NCBI GenBank assembly: GCA_902781315.1
Contig: CACZIT010000006.1
Location: 53,730-117,729, forward strand
Length of the DNA stretch: 64,000 bases
Source: an uncultured Prevotellaceae bacterium
Lineage (GTDB): Bacteria; Bacteroidota; Bacteroidia; Bacteroidales; Bacteroidaceae
Direction: 5' to 3'
Made by a program: the position numbers and the translations under genes. This document shows, piece after piece, positions 45,639 through 53,344 of the stretch. The stretch's first letter is position 1, and the number at the start of each line of letters is the position of its first letter. The notes under the pieces were generated by a model. That model was given only the letters and a program-made list of their open reading frames with translations. It was not told where the DNA came from and searched no databases.

Positions 45639-47537
45639 TTATCTAGAGTTTCTTACCACAACTTTCCTGCCGTTCTTGCCTTGCAAGCATTCTTCGGCCG
45701 AGCGGACGATGTACAAGCCGCTGGGCAGGTCTTTCAGCGACGTGGCATCGTGCTGAAGAAGCCGTCCGTCAAGGGTGTACACACCGGACGGGCATGAGGA
45801 AACCTCAACGGTGGTGATTCCATCTGGCTGGCTGCATTCCGTCACCTTGGCCTTGACGGCATTGGCTACAGGGCCTAAGATGCCATCTTTATATGCAACG
45901 GCTATCACGTATACTTTATCTTTGTCGATGGCCTCTGCCAACTTGTCGGAGATCTTAGGAGTGAGGGTATGGCTGTCGGTTAATTCCTCACCGGCAACAA
46001 TATCATGACTTCTCATAAGACCGGTACGAATGGCCCGGCCTATCAGTACGTCGTTGTAAACCATATCCGTGATGGGGTTAGGCGCTCCGGTGTAAGGTTT
46101 CAGATTCGGGTCGTCGATGTCACGGCCAGCATACTCATTTGCCAGATTCCATCCATCTCCAGACCCCTTCACGCTGTCAGCCACTATGAGATATTCAACA
46201 CTATAGCTAGTCCATTTTTCGTCTGCCAGGAACTCCAGATCGCAAGTCAGGTTGATTTGGGTCTTGTCGGCATTCCATTCGCCCTTTACCGCAACATCCA
46301 CGCTCGGCACTACCTGAAGGGCTTCCTCCAGGATGTTCGTCGTGGCAGTAGGGGCGAACGTGTCCAGATATGGGTCGTAGATGCCGTCGAGGGGGTCGTA
46401 AGTCTCATGTCTGCGGTCTATCAGGCAACATGGGGCGTTGATTCCCTGTATCGTGTATTGGTTGTAATCATCTAAATCCATGAGACCGCTCAAGTGCTCC
46501 ACTACGCCAATGAACCGGTCGCCGTATTTCTCCTTTGCCAACTTCATGCCAACCAAGCCAGATATGCAACCAGGGTATTTTATGTCTGTTGTTATTTCCA
46601 TCAGCGTGCGACGCTCCACCTGACGGCTCAGACCATAAAACACAGCCTTGCAGGCTTGTTCTTTTAAAGCATTTTCTTTTCCGTTGACTTTGTCTATGCG
46701 CAGGATGACATCGTAGTTGCCTGACTGTGATGCGCCGGTAACAGGGATGGCCACATCACGGGCCTGTTCTATACCATTCAGTATGCTGATGTCCAGATGC
46801 CGGGAATCTTCCTTGCCGTCAATGATGACGGTATAGTCAATGGACGAGATTTTTTCCAAGCCCTTATTCAGCAAATGGAAACTGACAGGCGACGTCTGCC
46901 CTGCGTAAGTAGCTGGTTTAATGTTTGGAGCGGCAAACTGGGCTGCAGCCTCTGGGATGTGATGGTTTTTCACCCGAAACTGCAAACACGGCAAGTAGTT
47001 GTAGTTGTACCTCCACGCACCGTAGCTCTCCCAGCTATAGTAGCCCAAAGTTTGATAATCATAGACATTGACCGAAACTACTCCCGGGCATGTGAATCCT
47101 ATATAAGTCCATTTTTCAGTAATGGTATATGGTTCAGGTAGAGGGATTTCAGTGTACTCGCCGACAGTGATATGCGGGATGGGGACCTCGCGCACTTTGT
47201 CACCGCTTTTCAAGTCCTCGGCTATCCAGACGGTGCCTTGCTCCATCTTCTCTGCGTCCCTCTCACTCATGACAGGTACACGGATGGCAGTAATCTGAGC
47301 TCCTTTCAATGTCTCATCGCCGTAAAATGGAATTGCGTGCCCAGTCGTGGCTGGGTTACCAAGACTATAATAGCTGTTCACTAGTGTGCCGCTGGCGTAA
47401 TATCCCCAGACGTCGCCTTCGGCCACTTGGCTGGACATGGTGTGATGACTCGTTTCTTCCGAAGCGACGAATGCGTTGTTGGCGACTGCCCAAAGAGGCA
47501 GCATCAGTGATAAAAAGAATAGATGTAGTTTCTTCAT
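45639..47537 (-). CDS. Omp28-like secreted protein with T9SS tail
   Basis: 632 residues. Signal peptide (MKKLHLFFLSLMLPLWAVA), an N-terminal beta domain (about 30-200, GDVWGYYASGTLVNSYYSLG), an Ig-like linker (about 210-290), and a thioredoxin-like Omp28 region (about 300-420, RRTLMEITTDIKYPGCISG then YGDRFIGVVEHLSG). An acidic middle domain follows, and a C-terminal sorting tail (VSSCPSGVYTLDGRL, then LPSGLYIVRSAEE). Where Omp28 relatives usually have a CxxC-like pair after 'EFTG', this protein keeps only one cysteine (YPGC), so redox activity is doubtful. First gene of the operon with WG-repeat and 911-residue proteins; promoter and operator at 47568-47653. Confidence 0.8.
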   Translation of the reverse strand: MKKLHLFFLSLMLPLWAVANNAFVASEETSHHTMSSQVAEGDVWGYYASGTLVNSYYSLGNPATTGHAIPFYGDETLKGAQITAIRVPVMSERDAEKMEQGTVWIAEDLKSGDKVREVPIPHITVGEYTEIPLPEPYTITEKWTYIGFTCPGVVSVNVYDYQTLGYYSWESYGAWRYNYNYLPCLQFRVKNHHIPEAAAQFAAPNIKPATYAGQTSPVSFHLLNKGLEKISSIDYTVIIDGKEDSRHLDISILNGIEQARDVAIPVTGASQSGNYDVILRIDKVNGKENALKEQACKAVFYGLSRQVERRTLMEITTDIKYPGCISGLVGMKLAKEKYGDRFIGVVEHLSGLMDLDDYNQYTIQGINAPCCLIDRRHETYDPLDGIYDPYLDTFAPTATTNILEEALQVVPSVDVAVKGEWNADKTQINLTCDLEFLADEKWTSYSVEYLIVADSVKGSGDGWNLANEYAGRDIDDPNLKPYTGAPNPITDMVYNDVLIGRAIRTGLMRSHDIVAGEELTDSHTLTPKISDKLAEAIDKDKVYVIAVAYKDGILGPVANAVKAKVTECSQPDGITTVEVSSCPSGVYTLDGRLLQHDATSLKDLPSGLYIVRSAEECLQGKNGRKVVVRNSR

Positions 47538-47567
47538 ATTGTCTGTTTTATGAGCTGTTTTAATGTT

Positions 47568-47653
47568 GCAAAGTTAAGAAAAAAGTTGATAATTGCAGTT
47601 TTGACATACGGCTCTTTTGACACTCAGGTGCTCAATTTCACCTGTTCAGGTGA
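47568..47653 (-). promoter_or_regulatory. promoter and TCACCT-N4-AGGTGA operator of the Omp28 operon
   Basis: A -7 box TAACTTTGC (47576-47568), preceded by CTTTTTTCT, lies 30 nt before the start codon; no good TTTG -33 is seen. Exactly 61 nt upstream is the dyad TCACCT-GTTC-AGGTGA (47638-47653), with more TCACCT half-sites at 47671-47676 and 47626-47630. The same dyad sits 61 nt from the -7 box of the response-regulator gene. A weak -33 plus an upstream dyad suggests activation by that regulator. Confidence 0.7.
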
Positions 47654-47764
47654 CAAGAATGGAGGCAATTTCACCTGAAACGGAATAAACAAGGTGTTCC
47701 AACTGTGTTTGCAAAGTTGGAACAGTTTTGAAATGCTTGGAAATGACGGGGAAAGACGGAATTC

Positions 47765-48418
47765 CTAGAGGAAACGCTGGGCCTTGGCGATGAGCTGTGC
47801 CACGTTGTGGGCATCGAACTTGCGCATCAGACGCAGGCGGTAGGTGCCGATGGTGTTGGTAGAGAGAAACAGCTCGCGGGCAATCTCGTTCGTGCTCAGT
47901 CCGCGACTCAGCCGCTCCAGCACCTGCTGCTCGCGCTCGGAGAGCTGGAAGGGGCGACCCATCGAAAGTTCTGCCGACGACTGCTTGGCATCGGCAATCC
48001 TGAGTTGCTCCAGGAAGGCTTCGTTGTAGTAGGTGCCTCCAGCGCGAATGGCAGCCACGGCCTCGGTCAGGCGGCTCACGGGGTGACTCTTCGAGACCAC
48101 GCCCTGTATGCTCAAGCGGGTCAGGCGGGCCAGCAGCCACGGCTCCTCATGCATGGTGTAGATCAGGATGGCAGCATCGGGGCAGTGCTGGCGGATGGCC
48201 TTCACCACGTCGAAGCCGTCGGCATCGGGCAACTCCAGGTCCAGGATGAAGAGGTCGAACTGGCAATCGGACTGCAACAGCTCCGCGAGCCGGGCGTGGG
48301 TGGTGATGCCCTCGCACAGCACGTCAGGCTGGCGCGACAGCAAGTGCCGGATGCCTTCGAGCACCATGGGATGGTCGTCGAAGGCCAATATGCGGTAGGG
48401 GTCAGACGGTTGACTCAT
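47765..48418 (-). CDS. NarL/LuxR-type response regulator
   Basis: 217 residues: receiver domain (about 10-125) with D15/D16, phospho-acceptor D60 in LFILDLELPD and K110; then a C-terminal LuxR HTH (about 158-215: LSEREQQVLERLSRGLSTNE, followed by LFLSTNTIGTYRLRLMRKF). The ATG at 48418 is chosen because residues before it do not fit the receiver fold. Its partner kinase is encoded immediately upstream (48551-50350). The downstream minus-strand operon (Omp28, WG, 911 aa) carries the same operator as this gene, so it is probably the target. Confidence 0.94.
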   Translation of the reverse strand: MSQPSDPYRILAFDDHPMVLEGIRHLLSRQPDVLCEGITTHARLAELLQSDCQFDLFILDLELPDADGFDVVKAIRQHCPDAAILIYTMHEEPWLLARLTRLSIQGVVSKSHPVSRLTEAVAAIRAGGTYYNEAFLEQLRIADAKQSSAELSMGRPFQLSEREQQVLERLSRGLSTNEIARELFLSTNTIGTYRLRLMRKFDAHNVAQLIAKAQRFL

Positions 48419-48455
48419 GTTTTCAGATAGACTTAGCGTAAATGTGTATGTGACT

Positions 48456-48541
48456 GCAAATTTAATAAAAAAGCCCGACATACACATGGCTGTCGGGACT
48501 TTTATCGTTCTCGTGCGTCGATTTTTCACCTTTTTAGGTGA
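48456..48541 (-). promoter_or_regulatory. promoter, operator and overlapping terminator before the response regulator
   Basis: The -7 box TAAATTTGC is at 48464-48456. The dyad TCACCT-TTTT-AGGTGA is at 48526-48541, exactly 61 nt upstream, as in the Omp28 promoter. Between them a hairpin (CCCGACA 48474-48480, TGTCGGG 48491-48497) followed on the minus strand by a T-run (48471-48466) ends transcription coming from the kinase gene. The T-run is also the CTTTTTTAT sequence just before the -7 box. The regulator thus seems to be separately transcribed and probably autoregulated. Confidence 0.7.
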
Positions 48542-48550
48542 CAAAAATGG

Positions 48551-50350
48551 CTACACGCTGAATTCCAGTTCGAGGTGGTTGCGGTCGTCCTGGCGGTAGG
48601 TCTTGCTGCTGGCACCGATGCTGACGATGCGGTCTTGCTGGGTGTGTCGGCCGAGGCCCTCAGCCAGTGAGTCGGCAGCTGGGGGTTGGCCGTCGTCGAT
48701 CACAGAGAGCTGGTAGCGGTCGGGGGCCGACTGCATCAGGTGGACGTCGAGTAGGGTGGCGGTGCCGCCCTTGACGATGTTCGACGTGTGCTCCTGCACG
48801 ATGCGGTAGACCTCGTGGCTGATCTTCGCCGGAACATTCTGCCACGCCTCGTCGTAGGCATCGGGTGTGGCGGTAAATGTGGCAGAGAGGGTCGTAGTCT
48901 TATCGATAGTACCCACATATTGGCTCAGCAGCTGGCTGAGGCTCAGGTGGCTGAACTCGGGCGGCATGAGCTGGTGGGACAGCTGGCGGGCCTGCTGGCG
49001 CAGCGAGCGCAGGCTGGCGAGAGTCTCATCCGGCACGTTGTCGCTCATCTGCATCTCCAGAGCGAGCATGTCGTTGCAGAGTCCGTCGTGCAGTTCCTTG
49101 GCAATGCGCTTGCGCTCAGTCTCGAGTGTGGCTATGCGCATCTCGGCCTCGCGGCGCTGGCGACGCTGGCGGTACCACAGCCACAATCCTGCCAGCACCA
49201 TCAGCGCGAGCAAGACGAGGAAGACGAACCACGTGCGCTGTGTCTGCAGGCGGGTGATCTCGAGTTCCTTCTCCATGGTCTGGTACTTCACGTTGAACTC
49301 CGCCATCTGCGCGGCAAGCTTCTCCGATGCCAGCGTGTCGGCCTCGATGCGGGCGCTGTCCATGTAGCAGAAGGCTTCGCGCCAACGCCCCAACTGACCG
49401 TAGCAGCGGGCCATGCGCTCGAAGATGCTAGCCGTCTTCACCCCGCTACCGTTCCCAGCCATGACGGTCTGGAAGTCGCGCAGGGCCTGCTCCCACTGCT
49501 GTTTTTCGTAGTAGTAGTCGGCACGGGCGGTGACGAAGCCGATGGCATTGATGCTACGTGGAGGCAGCTGCTGGAGCAACTCGTTTCCCTGTCTGACGCA
49601 GTAGCGAGCGGAGTCGGCCTGCTCTAAACGGTTGTAGACCTTGAGCATGGTGGTCAGGCAGCGCACCTGCCAGTCGGGCGACTCAGCCTCGCAGGCCATC
49701 TGGTAGGCCTCGCTCAGCAGCGGCTTGGCCTCGACGGGCTTGTCGAGGGCCAACTTCGCGGCACCGTAAGCCTGCAGGATGCAGAGTTGAGTGTAGGGAT
49801 CATCGACCTGTCGCACGTACTTCAGCCCACGGTCAAGATAGCGAGCAGCCTCGCTGAAGTGGTTGAGATTGAAGTGCAGGATGCCTACGTTGGCGGATAT
49901 GGCGGCCAGCCACTCGGTGTCGTTCTGCTTCAGTGCTTCGTCGAGTGCGACGTCGTAGTAGTAGAATGCCGAGTCGCAGAGACCCTCGCGCCGATAGACC
50001 AGTCCCAGGTCCTGGGGAACGCTGATGCTCAACTCGGGATAGTCAGCGACGGGCAGCATCTGGAGCAGGTGCAGGCGTCGCTGCTTGCAACGGGCCATGT
50101 CGCCGCTGTTCATGTAGTAGGTGCCCTCGTGGAAAAGCATCACGGGATAGAGCTTAGACTGTTGAACACCTTTCATGGCCAATGCGCGTTGAATGAGCGA
50201 AAGTCCTTCGTCGAGACGCGTGGCGTCGTCGAGGCATTCCGAAATCTTCTCATCCAGCCGGGCAAGCACGGTGTCGAGGGGCTCGGCAGCCTGCGCCGGA
50301 GTGGTCAAAGTAATGAGGCAACAAAGAACTGCTGCAATCAGAAACTTCAT
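48551..50350 (-). CDS. NarX-type sensor histidine kinase with periplasmic TPR domain
   Basis: 599 residues: signal peptide (MKFLIAAVLCCLITLTTPAQA), periplasmic TPR helices (about 25-340: SANVGILHFNLNHFSEAARY and others), a coiled coil, membrane helix 374-393, HisKA_3 with H421 in RIAKELHDGLCND, and an HATPase domain (N-box EVYRIVQEHTSNIVKGG, G1 DDGQPP). The C-terminal ATP lid (GLGRHTQQDRIVSIGAS) differs from the usual GxGLxxxxxR pattern but keeps glycines. ATG 50356 and 50365 are other possible starts. It pairs with the response regulator downstream. A palindromic element separates it from the GH18 gene upstream. Confidence 0.92.
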   Translation of the reverse strand: MKFLIAAVLCCLITLTTPAQAAEPLDTVLARLDEKISECLDDATRLDEGLSLIQRALAMKGVQQSKLYPVMLFHEGTYYMNSGDMARCKQRRLHLLQMLPVADYPELSISVPQDLGLVYRREGLCDSAFYYYDVALDEALKQNDTEWLAAISANVGILHFNLNHFSEAARYLDRGLKYVRQVDDPYTQLCILQAYGAAKLALDKPVEAKPLLSEAYQMACEAESPDWQVRCLTTMLKVYNRLEQADSARYCVRQGNELLQQLPPRSINAIGFVTARADYYYEKQQWEQALRDFQTVMAGNGSGVKTASIFERMARCYGQLGRWREAFCYMDSARIEADTLASEKLAAQMAEFNVKYQTMEKELEITRLQTQRTWFVFLVLLALMVLAGLWLWYRQRRQRREAEMRIATLETERKRIAKELHDGLCNDMLALEMQMSDNVPDETLASLRSLRQQARQLSHQLMPPEFSHLSLSQLLSQYVGTIDKTTTLSATFTATPDAYDEAWQNVPAKISHEVYRIVQEHTSNIVKGGTATLLDVHLMQSAPDRYQLSVIDDGQPPAADSLAEGLGRHTQQDRIVSIGASSKTYRQDDRNHLELEFSV

Positions 50351-50381
50351 AGGCATACGTAACATACGAACTTTATTTAAC

Positions 50382-50408
50382 TCCCTCCCTGTGTGGGGGA
50401 GGGAGTAT
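50382..50408. repeat. GC-rich palindrome between GH18 and kinase genes
   Basis: ACTCCCTCCC, a short GTGTG loop, then GGGAGGGAGT forms a compact stem. It belongs to the same GC-rich element family as 36485-36623. It may weaken or stop transcription from the GH18 gene into the kinase gene. Confidence 0.6.
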
Positions 50409-50414
50409 AGAGGA

Positions 50415-51422
50415 TTACCGCAGGTAGAGCCAGATGGCTCGCATGCCTTCAAGGAGGTCGTTGTCCTCGGTGCACTCCCAGTACATGGCGCCGAGCAGGC
50501 CCTGCTCCTTGATATATTGGCACTTGTAGGCCAGGGAGACGGGGCTGTCGTAGGCCAGCACCAGCTTACCGTCGTCGCCAGCCAGATAAGGCACCTTGCC
50601 CACGTCGTCCCACATGCGCTTGTATTTTCCACCCGTCTCACCCGTCTTCACGAAGCTGCCGAGCACTTTGTTCGAACCTGCACCGCGGCCGTAGAGCGGC
50701 ATGCCGAGCGTGAGCTTATGGCGGGGAACACCAGCCTTCAGGTGGGCCTGCACAGCCTCCTCTACGGTGATGCGGCCCGAGAGCGGCGAGCGGTAGAGGG
50801 TGGTGTGATGCTTGGGCGGGTTGGCCACGTCGTAGGCCATGATGTTGACGAAGTCGAGGTACTTCATGCAGGCACGGAAGTCGATGTACTTCGCATCGGC
50901 GATGGTGGCGATGGTGAGCAGCGTCTTCTTGCCGAGCACCTGCCGGAGGTCGCGCATGAGGAGTGTGAAGTTGTCGATGTCGTCAGGCGATGCCGAGATG
51001 CCGGCCTCGTTGCTGGAGGGATACTCCCAGTCGATGTCGATGCCGTCGAGGCCATACTCGTCGACGGCCTTCTTGCAGTCGCGGGCAAAGCCCATGCGGC
51101 AGCGCGCGTCAGCCGCCATCTCGCTGAAGTTGCCGGCGGTCCATCCGCCGATGGAGAGGATAATCTTCAGCTTCGGGTTCTGCTCCTTGAGTTTCATCAC
51201 CTTCCGCAGGAAGTCGGTGTTCTGAATGGTCATGCCGTCGAAGGTGTCGGTGACCTTGCCGAAGGCGTAGTTCAGGTGGGTCATCAGCGTTGGATCGGGC
51301 ATACGCTGCGAGCCCCATGAGGCGACATAGGCCACGATGATGGGCTCTGGTTGTTTCTTGGCTAAGAGGCCGCTGGTGGCGGTGAGTGCCAGCAGCAGGA
51401 GGAGGGTGATTCTTCTTTTCAT
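50415..51422 (-). CDS. glycoside hydrolase family 18 (chitinase / endo-beta-N-acetylglucosaminidase type)
   Basis: 335 residues with signal peptide (MKRRITLLLLLALTATSGLLA). GH18 barrel signs: VAYVASWG at strand 1, SIGGW (90-94), and the catalytic DGIDIDWE (126-133) with acid E133 and the assisting D131. Later MAYDVANPP and GMPLYGRG fit. The lack of extra domains and the short length suit a periplasmic or surface enzyme cutting chitin-like or N-glycan chitobiose linkages. The upstream kinase-family gene ends 63 bp before and the sensor kinase follows 64 bp later, all on the minus strand. Confidence 0.92.
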   Translation of the reverse strand: MKRRITLLLLLALTATSGLLAKKQPEPIIVAYVASWGSQRMPDPTLMTHLNYAFGKVTDTFDGMTIQNTDFLRKVMKLKEQNPKLKIILSIGGWTAGNFSEMAADARCRMGFARDCKKAVDEYGLDGIDIDWEYPSSNEAGISASPDDIDNFTLLMRDLRQVLGKKTLLTIATIADAKYIDFRACMKYLDFVNIMAYDVANPPKHHTTLYRSPLSGRITVEEAVQAHLKAGVPRHKLTLGMPLYGRGAGSNKVLGSFVKTGETGGKYKRMWDDVGKVPYLAGDDGKLVLAYDSPVSLAYKCQYIKEQGLLGAMYWECTEDNDLLEGMRAIWLYLR

Positions 51423-51485
51423 GTTGCTTTTAGTTTTTTCCGGTTTTTCTAGAAGCTCTAGATGGTCTAGTTGTTTCAGGGGATT

Positions 51486-53162
51486 TTAATAGTTGAAGGA
51501 ACTGCCGCCAAGGAACTCGCGCAGGAGCGATGTGGGAGGCAGCGAGTCGAAGGGTAGGGGTTTGAAGTACTTCAGGAACTTCCTCAGTCGATAAGCCTCG
51601 GCATACTCTTCGCAGTTCTCGGGCACCTGCTCCAGGGCGGGCTCAGCCTGCGTGCGGATGACGGCCAATTCGTAGATCATGGCCGTGTTGAACATGGCGT
51701 CGGCATTCTCTTGGAAGGGGAATATCCACTTATTCTCGCCGGCGCGCACTGACGGCCAGCGGTGGATGGTGTCGCGGGCCGAGCAGCCGCGGTACTTCAC
51801 GTCGCGAATGATGCGGCGCAGCAGGCGGTTGTCGGTGGTGGGGATGTAGTTGTGGGTGTCGAGCAGGATGGTGGTCAGCGCCGAGGCATAGACGCGGAAT
51901 TTTTGTTCCTCGGGAATTTGTGCCGTCAGTTCGGGGTTCAGCGCGTGAATGCCTTCAACGACCAGGATGTCGCGCGGACGCAGTTTCAGTTTCTTGCCAC
52001 TCTTCTCACTGCGACCTGTTTGGAAGTTGTAGCGTGGCAGTTCCACCTCCTCGCCCCTGAAGAGCGCGTTGAACTGCTTGTTGATGAGCTCGATGTTGAG
52101 GGCATACAGGCTTTCGTAGTCGAACTCGCCCTTCTCGTCGCGCGGCGTGCATTCGCGGTCGACGAAGTAGTCGTCGAGCGAAATCTGCACGGGCCGTATG
52201 CCGTTGGTCACGAGTTGTATGGAGAGACGCTTGCACGTGGTGGTCTTGCCGCTCGACGAAGGTCCGGCAATCAGCACCATGCGCACGCCGGGCCGCTCGG
52301 CAACCATGTCGGCGATGCGGCTGATTTTCTTCTCCTGCAGCGCCTCCGACACGTTGATGATGTCGCCGGCATAGCCCATTTGCACGGCCGCATTGAACTG
52401 GCCGACGGTGCTGATGCCCATGATGTTCTGCCAGCGGTGGTGCTCTTTGAATATCTCGAACATTTTGTCCTGGCGCGTCATCTCGCCCAGCACGTCAGGA
52501 TTCTTCATTGAGGGAATGCGCAGCAGCAGACCGTCGTAGTAGGGCTCCAGGCCGAACAGGCGGATGTAGCCCGTGGAGGGCAGCAGCGCCCCGTAGAAAT
52601 AATCCACGTAGCCATCAAGGTCGCAGTAGGTCGTGTAGAGGCGGCCCAGCGTCTCGAGCAGTTTCACCTTCGACCCGGCGCCCAGTTTGCGGAACAATGC
52701 GATGGCGTCCTCGGTGAGTGCCTCATGGTACTCGATGGGCACGTCGGCATCGATGATTTCCTGCATGCGTCGGCGCAGAGCGGCTGCGTCATCGGGCGTT
52801 ACCTTGCGGCCAATCTTCAGGTTGCAGTAGTAGCCGTTCGACACGGGGATGTCGATGACCACCGATCCCTTCGGATAAAGGTCGTTCACGGCCTTGCAGA
52901 GAATGAAGAAGAGCGTGCGCGTGTAGGTGCGCGACCCCGACGGAGCTGTGATGTCGAGATATTCCACCCGCTTCGGGCGGAACAGGTCGTAGTGCAGGCT
53001 CTCCACCTTGTTATTCACACGTGCCACCACGGGGCCGTGCTTCATTTCCAACCCCGTTTTGGCATAGGCCTCTTCGAGGCTTGTCCCGATGGGCACCTCG
53101 ATACTTTTCCCGTTGTTCAGGCATTCGAGGGTGACCTCGTTCACTTTCTTTTCTGTTGCCAT
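51486..53162 (-). CDS. nucleoside (uridine) kinase with N-terminal TGS/ThrRS-like domain
   Basis: 558 residues. The N-terminal 70 residues form a TGS-like domain. About 70-290 resembles the threonyl-tRNA synthetase second additional domain (HEALTEDAIALFRKL, the same relation seen in annotated Bacteroides nucleoside kinases). Then comes a P-loop uridine kinase domain with Walker A GPSSSGKTT (300-308), SLDDYFVDRE and VVEGIHALNPEL. It should phosphorylate uridine and cytidine; the role of the TGS part is unknown. Two tandem promoters with a perfect 36-bp duplicated core precede it. Confidence 0.9.
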   Translation of the reverse strand: MATEKKVNEVTLECLNNGKSIEVPIGTSLEEAYAKTGLEMKHGPVVARVNNKVESLHYDLFRPKRVEYLDITAPSGSRTYTRTLFFILCKAVNDLYPKGSVVIDIPVSNGYYCNLKIGRKVTPDDAAALRRRMQEIIDADVPIEYHEALTEDAIALFRKLGAGSKVKLLETLGRLYTTYCDLDGYVDYFYGALLPSTGYIRLFGLEPYYDGLLLRIPSMKNPDVLGEMTRQDKMFEIFKEHHRWQNIMGISTVGQFNAAVQMGYAGDIINVSEALQEKKISRIADMVAERPGVRMVLIAGPSSSGKTTTCKRLSIQLVTNGIRPVQISLDDYFVDRECTPRDEKGEFDYESLYALNIELINKQFNALFRGEEVELPRYNFQTGRSEKSGKKLKLRPRDILVVEGIHALNPELTAQIPEEQKFRVYASALTTILLDTHNYIPTTDNRLLRRIIRDVKYRGCSARDTIHRWPSVRAGENKWIFPFQENADAMFNTAMIYELAVIRTQAEPALEQVPENCEEYAEAYRLRKFLKYFKPLPFDSLPPTSLLREFLGGSSFNY

Positions 53163-53191
53163 ATTTTCGATTTAGATTTCCAGTTTCTGTC

Positions 53192-53223
53192 GCAAAGATA
53201 CGAATTAGTGAGCGAAATGCAAA
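53192..53223 (-). promoter_or_regulatory. proximal promoter of the uridine kinase gene (cassette A)
   Basis: Minus strand: TTTG at 53223-53220, 19-nt spacer, TATCTTTGC at 53200-53192. The 36 bp at 53193-53228 are identical to 53278-53313. The leader is about 25 nt. Confidence 0.85.
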
Positions 53224-53276
53224 AAGAAAACCGATATTTCTTTTTCATTTACGAACGAAAGTATCTTCGACGAACG

Positions 53277-53308
53277 TCAAAGATACGAATTAGTGAGCGA
53301 AATGCAAA
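53277..53308 (-). promoter_or_regulatory. distal promoter of the uridine kinase gene (duplicate of cassette A)
   Basis: Minus strand: TTTG at 53308-53305, 19-nt spacer, TATCTTTGA at 53285-53277. It is an exact copy of the proximal core, 85 bp away. Confidence 0.75.
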
Positions 53309-53328
53309 AAGAATCAGAAACTTTTTCG

Positions 53329-53337
53329 TACCTTTGC
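53329..53337 (+). promoter_or_regulatory. -7 box of the RluA-type gene (leaderless candidate)
   Basis: TACCTTTGC at 53329-53337, 7 nt before the ATG at 53345. At the -33 position there is no TTTG; instead the region is the back-to-back minus-strand promoter. Confidence 0.55.
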
Positions 53338-53344
53338 CGGAAAT

